This document shows positions 17,686 to 26,529 of a DNA stretch of 38,201 nt, piece by piece (the stretch's first letter is position 1; every line of letters begins with the position of its first letter). The stretch is from an uncultured SAR86 cluster bacterium. Its GTDB lineage: Bacteria > Pseudomonadota > Gammaproteobacteria > Magnimaribacterales > AG-339-G14. Below the pieces are notes generated by a model. The model ran no database searches. It saw only the letters and a list, made by a program, of their open reading frames with translations, and had not been told where the DNA came from. Made by a program: the position numbers and the translations under genes. The stretch is taken from NCBI GenBank assembly GCA_902562135.1, contig CACESE010000010.1:1-38201 (forward strand), in the 5' to 3' direction.

Positions 17686-18764
17686 ATAAAACAGAAGAAC
17701 TTATCAGTGACATCAAAAAAGGAAAAATGGTCCTCTTAATGGATGATGAAGATCGAGAAAATGAGGGAGACATCATTTTAGCTGGAGAAAAAGTTACCTC
17801 AGAAAAAATAAATTTTATGGCTAAGAATGCTAGAGGATTAATTTGCTTGGCTCTTAGCGAGGAAAAATGTAAAAAGTTGAACCTCAATCAAATGGTAACT
17901 GAAAACAAAAGCGGTCACGGCACTGGTTTTACTGTTTCCATCGAAGCGGCATCAGGCATAAGTACTGGAATCTCTGCTGCAGACAGAGCTAGAACTATAA
18001 AAGTTGCGTCAAAAGCAAATGCAAAAGCCAGTGAGATTGTCTCTCCGGGTCATGTTTTTCCTGTCAAAGCAATTAATGGGGGTGTATTGTCTAGAGCCGG
18101 TCATACTGAAGGCAGCACGGATTTATGTCGATTAGCTGGATTGAATCCTGCCGCAGTCATAGTAGAAGTAATGAATGAAGACGGAACGATGGCAAGAAAA
18201 AAAGACTTAATAGAATTTAGTAAAAAGCATGATTTAAAAATTGGCACGATAGCCGACTTGATTAATTACAGAATTATTAACGAAAGAACGGTTGAGAAAG
18301 TTAATCAAAAATTGGTAAACACCAAGCATGGTAAATTTACAATTATTTCTTACAAAGATGGAATCACCGGAGAAACTCACGTTGTTTTAAAAAAAGGTAA
18401 AATTTCAAAAACCAAACCTACTTATGTGAGGGTTCAGCAGACTAATTTCCTCCACGACATGTTACAGATAGAAGAATACGGCTCTAGATGGTCTTTAGAT
18501 GAAGCTATGAAAAAAATCAGCAAAAATGGTTCCGGATTAATCATTTTAATTGATGGCGGAAAAAATAAAGAAGAAGAAATTCAAGACTTAAAAAAATCTT
18601 ATAAACAATCTATCCCTGGAGGAATTGACGTCAGAAGAATTGGAGCAGGCTCACAAATTTTGAGAGATTTGGGAGTGCATAAAATAGCCTTGCTTGGTTC
18701 AAAAACAAGGTATCCATCGATCTCAGGTTTTGGGCTAGAAGTAGTTAAATATATAGAAAAATGA
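17676..18764 (+). CDS. ribB: DHBP synthase with degenerate GTP cyclohydrolase II domain (RibBX type)
   Basis: The N-terminal half (about 1-200) is 3,4-dihydroxy-2-butanone 4-phosphate synthase, which makes the four-carbon unit of riboflavin from ribulose 5-phosphate. [16 protein letters not shown] and [17 protein letters not shown] are intact. The C-terminal half (about 205-362) aligns with GTP cyclohydrolase II, but the zinc and catalytic segment (normally SECLTGD...GSLRCDCG) reads [19 protein letters not shown], with no cysteine. It should therefore not open GTP. This matches the RibBX hybrid known from proteobacteria. A true ribA must lie elsewhere. It overlaps ribD and ribH. Confidence 0.93.
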   Translation: MGLNKTEELISDIKKGKMVLLMDDEDRENEGDIILAGEKVTSEKINFMAKNARGLICLALSEEKCKKLNLNQMVTENKSGHGTGFTVSIEAASGISTGISAADRARTIKVASKANAKASEIVSPGHVFPVKAINGGVLSRAGHTEGSTDLCRLAGLNPAAVIVEVMNEDGTMARKKDLIEFSKKHDLKIGTIADLINYRIINERTVEKVNQKLVNTKHGKFTIISYKDGITGETHVVLKKGKISKTKPTYVRVQQTNFLHDMLQIEEYGSRWSLDEAMKKISKNGSGLIILIDGGKNKEEEIQDLKKSYKQSIPGGIDVRRIGAGSQILRDLGVHKIALLGSKTRYPSISGFGLEVVKYIEK

Positions 18765-19204
18765 AAAAAAATATAAATCTAGATTTACAAAAAAAAGACT
18801 ACTCAGAGTCAAAAGTTTTAATTATCAGTACTAAATGGAATGAAGAAGTAATTCAATCGATGCTTGATGATTGCAAAGAAACTTTAAAAATTTTGAAAGT
18901 GAATACTTCAGAAGTAACCGTTCCTGGAGCTTTTGAAATTCCTTTTATGGTGAATAGTCAAGCTAAATCATATGATGCGATTATTACTATCGGAGCAATC
19001 ATCAAAGGAGAAACTCCACATTTCGACATCATCGCAAAATCCATTAGTGATCAAATAATTTCTTTAGGAATTGAATTAAATAAACCTGTTATTTTTGGAG
19101 TTCTTACTACAAATAATATTGAACAAGCTTCAGAAAGATCAAAAACTAAAGGAAAAGAGTTAGCTTTAAGCGCTCTTTATCTATTAGATAAATTGGATGG
19201 TTAA
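18761..19204 (+). CDS. ribH: 6,7-dimethyl-8-ribityllumazine synthase
   Basis: RibH joins the ribityl-pyrimidine with DHBP to form lumazine, the direct riboflavin precursor. The 147-residue protein has the motifs STKWNEE (substrate loop), VPGAFEIPF, GAIIKGETPHFD with the catalytic His, and FGVLTTNNIEQASERS. Its ATG shares ATGA with the ribB stop, and its end overlaps nusB by 8 bases, so translation is coupled along the operon. Riboflavin synthase (ribE/ribC), which usually follows ribD in related operons, is absent here. Confidence 0.95.
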   Translation: MKKNINLDLQKKDYSESKVLIISTKWNEEVIQSMLDDCKETLKILKVNTSEVTVPGAFEIPFMVNSQAKSYDAIITIGAIIKGETPHFDIIAKSISDQIISLGIELNKPVIFGVLTTNNIEQASERSKTKGKELALSALYLLDKLDG

Positions 19205-19598
19205 GCAAAAAGATATTCCTTCGCCGGCAAAGAAAAGAGAACTACTATTGCAAGCGTTGTATCAAAAAGAAATAAGCGGTGTTTCAAATACTGAAGTGTT
19301 GAAACAACTCAAGGAAAGAAACAAAAAATATGATTTATCCGATCTCAATTTAATTTTGAAGGGAATTAAACAAAATAAGCAAACAATTGATAAGATGATA
19401 GAACAAAACTCAAAACTTGAACTAAAAGATATTGGAGAAATTGAACTATCAATTTTGAGATCCATGCTTTTTGAAATGCAGCAAAAAACTGTTGATCGAT
19501 CAATCTCTCTTAGTGAAGCGATTCGCCTAGCTAAAAAATATGGTCAGGATTCAAGTTACAAATTTATCAATGCTATTTTAGATAAATTCGAGAATTAA
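19197..19598 (+). CDS. nusB: Transcription antitermination factor NusB
   Basis: NusB binds boxA RNA with S10 (NusE) during rRNA antitermination. The 133-residue helical protein shows the family N-terminus (KKRELLLQALYQKEI), ELKDIGEIELSILRSMLFEM, and the C-terminal SEAIRLAKKYG...SYKFINAILDK signature. The position at the end of the rib operon is conserved in gammaproteobacteria, but thiL-pgpA, which normally follow, are elsewhere. Its stop overlaps the convergent purA stop by 4 bases. Confidence 0.93.
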   Translation: MVKQKDIPSPAKKRELLLQALYQKEISGVSNTEVLKQLKERNKKYDLSDLNLILKGIKQNKQTIDKMIEQNSKLELKDIGEIELSILRSMLFEMQQKTVDRSISLSEAIRLAKKYGQDSSYKFINAILDKFEN

Positions 19599-20878
19599 AT
19601 TTCTTCATTTAGAACGATCGTGCCATGATCATCTGGACCAGTAGAAATAACATCGACAGGTAACTCGCACACCTCTTCTATTTTTTTCACAAAAGCTTTT
19701 GCTTCTGGAGGAAGTAAGTCAAATTCATTGATTCCTTTTAATGAAGTTTGCCACCCCTTACACTCGATATACTTCGGCTCGACATCTACCAAATCCATAC
19801 ATTCAGCATAATCTCCAGAACCGTTTTTAAAATCGTAGCCAACACAAATTTTAATAGTGTCCAAAAAATCAAGAACGTCAATCTTTGTTAAGCACAAAGC
19901 AGAAACACTATTTGATTTAATAATTCGTTTGACCGTAACTGCGTCGAACCATCCACATCTTCTTGGCCTGCCAGTCGTAGCGCCTACCTCGCCACCTTTA
20001 GTTGCGATTTCAGCGCCAATAGAATCATGAATTTCAGTTGGCATGGGTCCTTCTCCGACCCTAGTGACATAAGCTTTTACTACACCAAGAATATATCCAA
20101 CATCTAAGGGACCTATACCAGCTCCTGAGGCAATGCCTGCAGGAGAGCAATTACTGGAAGTAACAAATGGATAAGTTCCTTGGTCTACGTCGAGCAAAGC
20201 CCCCTGGGCACCTTCAAACAAAACTCTTTTCCCTTGATCATTTAATCCATTTATTAACGAGGATACATCAGCAAGAAGTGGAGTTAATTTTTCTCCATAA
20301 TGTAAATTTTCATCTTTAATTTTTTGAAAATCTAATTTCGTATGTCCAAAATAATTTTCTAACCAAAAATTGTAATAAGAAATATTTTCTTTCAATTTAT
20401 CTTCAAGTTTTGATTCAGATAATGTGTCTATAATGCGTATAGCACGTCTTGCTACTTTATCTTCATACGCTGGACCTATTCCTCTTAAAGTTGTACCAAT
20501 GGTATTAAAGCTATTTGATTTTTCTTTTAGCTGATCTACTAAAATATGATAAGGCTGGATCAAAGAACATGCGGGACTTATCTTCAGTCGTTCATGAATA
20601 TTTTTTGCAATTGGTTCTATTTTTTCGATTTCCTCAAACAAAGCATCACAAGAAATTACAACTCCTTTGCCAATTAAAGATAGTGCTTTTTCATGGCAGA
20701 TCGACGAAGGTAGTAAATGCAAAACTATTTTCTCTCCATTAATTATTAAGGTATGACCTGCATTATGCCCACCTTGATATCTGCAAGCTGCATTAGCTCT
20801 ATCTGATAAAAAATTAACTATCTTTCCTTTGCCCTCATCGCCCCACTGCAGCCCTAACACAGCAAAATTATTCGTCAT
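19595..20878 (-). CDS. purA: Adenylosuccinate synthetase
   Basis: PurA uses GTP to join aspartate to IMP, the first committed step to AMP. The 427-residue protein has the P-loop-like GLQWGDEGKGK at the N-terminus, the GGHNAGHT segment, the RGIGPAYEDKVARRA region, the FEGAQGALLDVDQGTYPFVTSSN motif, and GEVGATTGRPRRCGWFD. The length is normal. ATG overlaps the hisZ stop as ATGA. It is the last gene of the waaA-to-purA minus-strand run; hflC-hisZ-purA order is widely conserved. Confidence 0.97.
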   Translation of the reverse strand: MTNNFAVLGLQWGDEGKGKIVNFLSDRANAACRYQGGHNAGHTLIINGEKIVLHLLPSSICHEKALSLIGKGVVISCDALFEEIEKIEPIAKNIHERLKISPACSLIQPYHILVDQLKEKSNSFNTIGTTLRGIGPAYEDKVARRAIRIIDTLSESKLEDKLKENISYYNFWLENYFGHTKLDFQKIKDENLHYGEKLTPLLADVSSLINGLNDQGKRVLFEGAQGALLDVDQGTYPFVTSSNCSPAGIASGAGIGPLDVGYILGVVKAYVTRVGEGPMPTEIHDSIGAEIATKGGEVGATTGRPRRCGWFDAVTVKRIIKSNSVSALCLTKIDVLDFLDTIKICVGYDFKNGSGDYAECMDLVDVEPKYIECKGWQTSLKGINEFDLLPPEAKAFVKKIEEVCELPVDVISTGPDDHGTIVLNEEI

Positions 20879-21834
20879 TTTTTGACCTTTAATTTTGTCA
20901 TCGCGATGATGTCTTGGTCGAAACCTATGGCGGATCTAGTTGAACCAGATGCCGTTTGAGAAAAATAATTTCCACCATTGGCAATTGAAAATCCTAAGTC
21001 AGCTGAATGAGCGGAAAATACAAGCCCTTTATGATAATTGAAGCCAGGAAAATCTGTTACATCTATGTGCGGTTTAAAAGAAGTTTCATTATCAATAAAA
21101 TTCCATATTTCTTCTAATTCGTTAATAATTTTTTCATCTATTTTAATTTTCTTCAAAGTTGAAATTACAGATAAATCCCCATTGCAATCTATTAAAGTCA
21201 GCAGTTTATCAACAACAGTTCTGTCAATTTTGAATTCGTCTAAGCAAATTAATAAGTCTGTCTTTGATTTGAAAGAGATTATTTTATTAAGAGAATAATT
21301 TTCTTCTTGACTTAAATTTAGAGGCTCCAAGATACTATCAAGAATTTCTGTTTTTCCAAATGAAAGAGTTAAGTCTTTTAAATTTCCAATAACCATACTC
21401 TCAGACAATAATTTTAATATCTCAAACTTATTATCGCCTCCTCCGAAAATTTCTATGCCGGCTTTCACTGTAATCCTAGATCTACTAAATGAGTCTTTTC
21501 TTTTTTTTAAAACTTCTCCAACATAACAATATCTTTTTTCTCCATCAGAAGCTTCGGCCTGATCAATTCTTGCAATTTGTTGAGAAATATCTGGTCGGAT
21601 AATTAATTCTTTGGTTGAAAGATCGTCAGAAAATGTAAAAGCTGAATCTTTCAAAGATTCATTTTGAACTCCACCGATAGCATCCGCGAATTCAATCAAA
21701 GAAGGATAGGTTAACTGAAAGTTTTTAGATTGATAAAAATCTAAAAGAGATCTTTTCAACTTCTCTAACTCTATCGCTTCAGAAGAAGTTATATCTTCTA
21801 CTCCATCTGGAAGATTAGAAGATTTTGAAGGCAT
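20875..21834 (-). CDS. hisZ: ATP phosphoribosyltransferase regulatory subunit
   Basis: HisZ is a catalytically inactive histidyl-tRNA-synthetase paralogue that activates the short form of HisG, the first enzyme of histidine synthesis. Class II synthetase-like motifs are seen: LPDGVEDI at the start, FTFSDDLSTKELIIRPDISQQIAR (motif 2 region), and GFDQDI near the C-terminus. At 319 residues it is shorter than most HisZ proteins and lacks the tRNA-binding domain. The position between hflC and purA strongly supports HisZ over HisS. It implies a short HisG elsewhere in the genome. Two bases separate it from hflC. Confidence 0.9.
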   Translation of the reverse strand: MPSKSSNLPDGVEDITSSEAIELEKLKRSLLDFYQSKNFQLTYPSLIEFADAIGGVQNESLKDSAFTFSDDLSTKELIIRPDISQQIARIDQAEASDGEKRYCYVGEVLKKRKDSFSRSRITVKAGIEIFGGGDNKFEILKLLSESMVIGNLKDLTLSFGKTEILDSILEPLNLSQEENYSLNKIISFKSKTDLLICLDEFKIDRTVVDKLLTLIDCNGDLSVISTLKKIKIDEKIINELEEIWNFIDNETSFKPHIDVTDFPGFNYHKGLVFSAHSADLGFSIANGGNYFSQTASGSTRSAIGFDQDIIAMTKLKVKK

Positions 21835-21836
21835 TT

Positions 21837-22724
21837 TTATTGTTGATCTTGCGATCCAGTTGAACTATCTAAATATTTGAAAAAATCACTTTCAGGATCA
21901 ATCAATAAAACATCTGATTTATTCTTAAAAGTAGATTGATAAGCATTTAAGCTCCTAGTAAATTCATAGAATTCTGGATCTTTATCGAAAGCTTTAGCAT
22001 AGATTGCAGTAGCTTGAGCATCGCCCTCTCCCTTGAGAATCTCAGCTAATTTATAAGCCTCTGCTAAAATTACTGTTCTTTCCTTATCTGCATTTGCTCT
22101 AATTTCTTCCGCTATTTCATTTCCTTCCGCTCTTAATTCTTGAGCTAATCTTTCTCTTTCGGTTCTCATTCTATTGTAGACAGAATCGTTTACTTCATTA
22201 GGGAGTTCTATTTTCTTTACTCTAACGTCAATTACTTCAATTCCTAGTTCTTGGTTTGCAACTATATTTAAATCTTGAGTTAATGCGCTCATCAACTGAT
22301 CTCTTTCACCAGATATTACATCTTGGACTGTTCGAACACCAAATTGGTTCCTTAAGCCTTCATCAACCCTTTGGGTAAGCAATGTTCTCATAGCCCCGAG
22401 CTGTCCACCTGATGAGGTGATATAAAACTGTTCATTATCCGTTATGCGCCATTTGACGAAAGCATCGACGATCAGACGTTTTTTTTCTGCAGTGAAATAA
22501 GGCTGCGGGATGGCGTCTAAAGTCAAAACACGAGAATCGAATTTCCTCACAGTATGCAAAATTGGAACTTTGAAATGTAAACCCGATTCAATTTTAGGGT
22601 TAACGATTTCTCCAAACCTCAGAAGAATAGCGGTCTGTTTATCTGTAACTATATATACGCTGTTTGCAATGACAATGATCAGCAGTAAAGCTATTCCTAT
22701 CAGTGCAAGTCTCATCGTGCCCAT
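21837..22724 (-). CDS. hflC: FtsH protease modulator HflC
   Basis: HflC pairs with HflK in a large inner-membrane SPFH complex that surrounds and regulates the FtsH protease. The 295-residue protein has one N-terminal membrane segment (about 4-24), the VYIVTDKQTAILLRFGEI signature, the SPFH/band-7 domain, and a long charged helical region. The ATG used here lies after an AAGGAGG site inside the hflK end; an ATG three codons on is the alternative. One base separates the two genes. Confidence 0.94.
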   Translation of the reverse strand: MGTMRLALIGIALLLIIVIANSVYIVTDKQTAILLRFGEIVNPKIESGLHFKVPILHTVRKFDSRVLTLDAIPQPYFTAEKKRLIVDAFVKWRITDNEQFYITSSGGQLGAMRTLLTQRVDEGLRNQFGVRTVQDVISGERDQLMSALTQDLNIVANQELGIEVIDVRVKKIELPNEVNDSVYNRMRTERERLAQELRAEGNEIAEEIRANADKERTVILAEAYKLAEILKGEGDAQATAIYAKAFDKDPEFYEFTRSLNAYQSTFKNKSDVLLIDPESDFFKYLDSSTGSQDQQ

Positions 22725-22725
22725 G

Positions 22726-23865
22726 TCATCGCCCTCCTTGTCTTTTTCTGATTTCCTCTATAACTGCGTCTGTCAAATCTTCGATTGCATTAGGATTCAA
22801 ACCATTAGTTGTAGAGTTATTATTTTGATCTTCTGAAGGTCTTAAAGAAGAAGCAGCTGCTATCTGATCTAGAGGTAAGTACATAATATTGTTACCATTT
22901 TTTACGTCAATCATTACCTTTGTACTGTTTGACATTACTGATTGCACCGCGTCTAAATAAAGTCTCTCTCTTGTCACATCTGGCGACTTTTTGTACTCAG
23001 CTAAAAGCTGATCAAATCTTGTAGCTTCTCCTGATGCTTCAGCAATAACTTTAGCTTTGTAACCTTCTGCATCTTGTATTGCTCTTTTCGCAGCACCCCT
23101 AGCAATTGGAACTATCTCATTAGCATAAGTTTCAGCTTGGTTTTTGAGAGTCACTTCGTCTTCTCTTGCTTTTACTACGTCGTCAAATGCTGCTCTAACT
23201 GCTTCTGGAGGTCTAGACTCTCGAATGGTTACCGTTACAACCTCTATACCTGTGAGATAAGTATTCAGTCGTTCCTGTAAGCGACTTCTAACATCAATAG
23301 CAATTTGCTCTCTTCCAGTAGTTAAGACACTATCCATAGAGTTGCTGCCTACCACATGCCTGAGTGCTGATTCTGCGGCTTGCGACAAACTGTCTTCAGG
23401 AGCTGAAGCTTCTAACAGGAAAAAAACAGGATTAGACCTCTTGTACTGCACTGCTACTTCTACATTTACAATATTCTCATCTTTGGTCAGCATTGATGAG
23501 TTGGTAGTGTGAGTGAATAATTTTTCTGTATTTACAATAGATCTGGTATCAATTAGTGGGGGATTCCAATGAATCCCAGGACCTTTAGTTGTTGTGTACT
23601 CTCCAAATCTTAAAATAACTGCTTCTTCTTGTGCATCTACTGTATAGATTCCAGCAGCGCCATAAAGAACTATCAAGGCGATAAAAAAGTAAGAAATATA
23701 TTTTGACGAGCTCATTTTCTTGCCGCCTCCGCCTCCAGAGCCTCCTCCAAAGATGGGACCAAAAATTGCTTTGAATCTTTTTATGGCTTCATCAATGTCT
23801 GGGGCATCATTTTTATTTCCCCAGGGATCTCTTGAGCCGTTATTATTTTGATCATTCCAAGACAT
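22726..23865 (-). CDS. hflK: FtsH protease modulator HflK
   Basis: HflK forms the alternating HflK-HflC membrane cage around FtsH. The 379-residue protein begins MSWNDQNNNGSRDPWG, has a glycine-rich cytoplasmic stretch before a single membrane helix (about 55-75), then VDAQEEAVILRFGEY and the SPFH domain, with an Asn-rich C-terminal tail. Length and architecture are normal. It follows miaA in the same direction with a 39-base gap; hfq and hflX, which lie between miaA and hflK in E. coli and pseudomonads, are absent. Confidence 0.95.
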   Translation of the reverse strand: MSWNDQNNNGSRDPWGNKNDAPDIDEAIKRFKAIFGPIFGGGSGGGGGKKMSSSKYISYFFIALIVLYGAAGIYTVDAQEEAVILRFGEYTTTKGPGIHWNPPLIDTRSIVNTEKLFTHTTNSSMLTKDENIVNVEVAVQYKRSNPVFFLLEASAPEDSLSQAAESALRHVVGSNSMDSVLTTGREQIAIDVRSRLQERLNTYLTGIEVVTVTIRESRPPEAVRAAFDDVVKAREDEVTLKNQAETYANEIVPIARGAAKRAIQDAEGYKAKVIAEASGEATRFDQLLAEYKKSPDVTRERLYLDAVQSVMSNSTKVMIDVKNGNNIMYLPLDQIAAASSLRPSEDQNNNSTTNGLNPNAIEDLTDAVIEEIRKRQGGR

Positions 23866-23904
23866 AGATGCGTATTTTATGTGCTGAATCAGAATAAAGA
23901 AACA

Positions 23905-24819
23905 CTAGATTTGTAAAAAAGATTCAATCTTTATAACTTTATTCATTTCATCCTTTTCAAAGATTCTTGTTGTTGACAGTTTATTTAACCAAGTTATTTG
24001 TCTCTTTGCTAATTGATAACTTGCGTTAACGCTTTTTGTAATAAATTCTTCTTCAGATAAATTTCCATCTATAAATTCTAAACATTGTTTATATCCAACA
24101 GCGTTAAGTGCCGATATGTTTTTAGAAAATCTTTCAATGATACTTTTTACCTCATCGACAAGTCCTCTTTTCAGCATAGACTCGAATCTAATTTTTAGCT
24201 CGTTCTTATACTTAGCTCTATTATCTGGGACGATGGCGAAAGATAAAATCTTATGATCAAGTAAATTTTTTTTATGAGTCTTTTTAATAATCTCGCTAAA
24301 TTTATTATTAGTAATTATGCAAACTTCTAACGCTCTTAGTATCCTCTGAGTGTCATGATGATGAATTTTTAAGGCAGCCTCTGGATCAATTTTCTCAAGT
24401 CTTTGAAATAAAGATGAAAGACCAAAAGTTTCTAAATCACAATTTAACTCTGCTCTAATTAAATCATCTCGTGGCGGTAAATCTGCAAGCCCCTCGAATA
24501 AACTATAAAAATACATCATCGTTCCTCCGACAAAGATGGGGATTTTTGAATCTTCATCCGCCTTTTGAATTATCTCTAAACTTCTTTTTTTAAAATCACT
24601 CACAGAAAAATCTTCGTTGGGTTCCAAGATATCTATAAGGTGATGAGGGAATTTTTTTATTTCCTCTGGACTAGGCTTATTGCTACCAATATCAAAGTTC
24701 TTATAAATTTGTACTGAATCAACGCTTATTAATTCAGAGGGGAACTTGGTATACAGTGCATTCGCTAAATCTGTTTTACCAGTATGTGTAGGACCATAAA
24801 TGGCAATTATCGGTTTCAC
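23905..24819 (-). CDS. miaA: tRNA dimethylallyltransferase
   Basis: MiaA attaches a dimethylallyl group to A37 of tRNAs reading UNN codons. The 304-residue protein starts with the P-loop GPTHTGKTDLA, then DSVQIYKNFDIGSNKPS, HHLIDI, GGTMMYFYSL and HHHDTQRILRALEV motifs, all typical. The start codon is GTG; it gives the expected N-terminus directly before the P-loop. Its substrate DMAPP comes from the MEP pathway whose first enzyme is also in the window. The gene lies between glnK and hflK on the same strand. Confidence 0.95.
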   Translation of the reverse strand: MKPIIAIYGPTHTGKTDLANALYTKFPSELISVDSVQIYKNFDIGSNKPSPEEIKKFPHHLIDILEPNEDFSVSDFKKRSLEIIQKADEDSKIPIFVGGTMMYFYSLFEGLADLPPRDDLIRAELNCDLETFGLSSLFQRLEKIDPEAALKIHHHDTQRILRALEVCIITNNKFSEIIKKTHKKNLLDHKILSFAIVPDNRAKYKNELKIRFESMLKRGLVDEVKSIIERFSKNISALNAVGYKQCLEFIDGNLSEEEFITKSVNASYQLAKRQITWLNKLSTTRIFEKDEMNKVIKIESFLQI

Positions 24820-24859
24820 TTGTTTTTATTTGAAAAAAGGGAGTTTAAATGAGTTGGAA

Positions 24860-25198
24860 TCAAATAGCTTCTTCGTCAATCTCTCCAGTCCTGATCCGAG
24901 TTACTTTCTCTAAATCATAAACGAATATTTTTCCATCCCCAATCTTCCCAGTGTTAGCAACTTCCGAAATTGCATCAATTACGTCATTAACTTGAGAATC
25001 TTTTAAAGCAACTTCAATCTTTAACTTTGGCAGAAAATCAGTTTTATATTCGTGACCCCTATATAATTCAGTTGTCCCTTTTTGTCTTCCAAAACCTTTA
25101 ACGTCTGAAACAGTAAGACCTGTTATATTTAATTTGTCGAGCGCGCACCTAACTTCATCCAGCTTTAATGGTTTTATAACTGCGGTAACAAACTTCAA
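24860..25198 (-). CDS. glnK: Nitrogen regulatory PII protein
   Basis: PII proteins sense 2-oxoglutarate, ATP/ADP and, through uridylylation, glutamine. From the TTG start chosen here the protein is 112 residues, the canonical PII length, beginning (M)KFVTAVIKPLKLDEVRCAL. The T-loop is intact, with Y51 in RGHEYKTDFLPK as uridylylation site, and Y46. The C-terminal signature GKIGDGKIFV is present. A TTG further upstream at 25211 is open, but the GGAGG site at 25204-25208 lies ideally before the 25196-25198 start. amtB, the usual partner of glnK, is absent; glnB is an equally valid name. Confidence 0.92.
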   Translation of the reverse strand: MKFVTAVIKPLKLDEVRCALDKLNITGLTVSDVKGFGRQKGTTELYRGHEYKTDFLPKLKIEVALKDSQVNDVIDAISEVANTGKIGDGKIFVYDLEKVTRIRTGEIDEEAI

Positions 25199-25201
25199 AA
25201 T

Positions 25202-25210
25202 GTCCTCCCT
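25202..25210 (-). promoter_or_regulatory. Shine-Dalgarno site that sets the glnK TTG start
   Basis: Minus-strand AGGGAGGAC places GGAGG five bases before the TTG start. The surrounding TGAGGGAGGACATTTTGAA is nearly the same as the receptor start region at 13987-14004. Confidence 0.7.
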
Positions 25211-25223
25211 CAAATATAAGCAA

Positions 25224-26456
25224 CTAAACTTTTAAAAAAGTGGTCAGTTTTTCAACTGATCTTTCGACCGCTCCCTGTCTAGATAAAAGATAATTATGAC
25301 TTAGCTCCTTGATTTGCGAATTGTTTGAAAATTCCTCCCATTTCAGCGCTAAATCTTCTATAGATTCTATGATATTTAAAATTCGAAGGCTTTGCAAATC
25401 TTCAGAAATTTCCTCAAAATTGTAAGTACTTGATCCAGAATAAATTGGCAATCCGAATTTAACTGCCTCGAGAAAATTTTGCCCACCATGAGGTATCAGA
25501 GTACCGCCGACAAATGCAATGTCCCCGACACTAAAAAAAGTTTCAACAAATCCCATTCTATCCACTAGCGTGACTTCAACATCTAAATTTAAGCTACCAG
25601 TAAATATTTCATAATTTACTTTTTTATTAGATAAAATTTCAGAAATCTCGGACGACCGATGAGTGTGTCTTGGTATCAGAACCATATGAAACTTCTTTGA
25701 ATCTAATTTTAAAAAAGTTTCTACTAAAAAAGCTTCTTCTGTAGGATGTGTACTTGCACATACGATAACCTTTTTTTCAAATCTACTTGGTAATATTTCT
25801 ATTGTCTCAATATGATTTTCATTTTGGAAATTAGAGAATTTCAAAGAATAATCTACTGATATTGAATTGGGTTTTACGCCAAGCTTCTTAAAGTTTTCTA
25901 AATCCTTCTGGCTTTGAGAGATAACGAGATCTAGTTTAGAAAATATTTTTTTAAAAAAGTTTTTCAATTTTTCATATTTATGCAACGACCTATCTGACAT
26001 TCGCCCGTTTAAAAGAAAAATGGGGATACGATTTTTGAAGCAATTATTTATTAAATTTGGCCAAATTTCTGTTTCCACCAAAATCAAACATTTTGGATTA
26101 ATTTTATCGACAAATTTCTTTGTAAATCCATTAATATCAAAAGGAAGGTATTGGTGTGCAACATCAGGCCCAAAGAGTTTATTAAACTCTCTTGAACCTG
26201 CCACAGTTGTTGTAGTGACCAAAAAATTTAAACCACTGGCATTACTTTTTAATTCTTTGATAAGAAGTGCGGCTACTTTAACCTCTCCAACTGAAACAGC
26301 ATGAATCCAAATGGGTTGTATACAATTTTTTAAATCTTTAGGGCCAAACCTTTCTTTAATTCTCTTTAACTCAGCCGTATTGAATTCTTTTTTTGAAAAC
26401 AAGCGCAAAAGCGCAAAAGGAAAAAGACAATATAAAAGAAGATTATAGAAGATCAT
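25224..26456 (-). CDS. waaA: 3-deoxy-D-manno-octulosonic acid (Kdo) transferase
   Basis: WaaA adds Kdo from CMP-Kdo to lipid IVA, building the inner core of LPS on the cytoplasmic face of the inner membrane. The 410-residue protein has an N-terminal membrane anchor (about 3-20), the WIHAVSVGEVK motif, TTTTVAG, LVETEIWPNLI, NGRMSDRS, and the C-terminal VGGTLIPHGGQNFLEAV donor-site motif (the common GGHN reads GGQN). GT-B fold, family GT30. It heads the long minus-strand run with glnK 25 bases behind, and is divergent from an LpxL-type gene of the same pathway. Confidence 0.93.
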   Translation of the reverse strand: MIFYNLLLYCLFPFALLRLFSKKEFNTAELKRIKERFGPKDLKNCIQPIWIHAVSVGEVKVAALLIKELKSNASGLNFLVTTTTVAGSREFNKLFGPDVAHQYLPFDINGFTKKFVDKINPKCLILVETEIWPNLINNCFKNRIPIFLLNGRMSDRSLHKYEKLKNFFKKIFSKLDLVISQSQKDLENFKKLGVKPNSISVDYSLKFSNFQNENHIETIEILPSRFEKKVIVCASTHPTEEAFLVETFLKLDSKKFHMVLIPRHTHRSSEISEILSNKKVNYEIFTGSLNLDVEVTLVDRMGFVETFFSVGDIAFVGGTLIPHGGQNFLEAVKFGLPIYSGSSTYNFEEISEDLQSLRILNIIESIEDLALKWEEFSNNSQIKELSHNYLLSRQGAVERSVEKLTTFLKV

Positions 26457-26529
26457 CTGGGATTAATTTTATCAGACACAATAAAACAAAATACTAATTT
26501 AATGCTATTGGGTACGATAAAATAAAATA

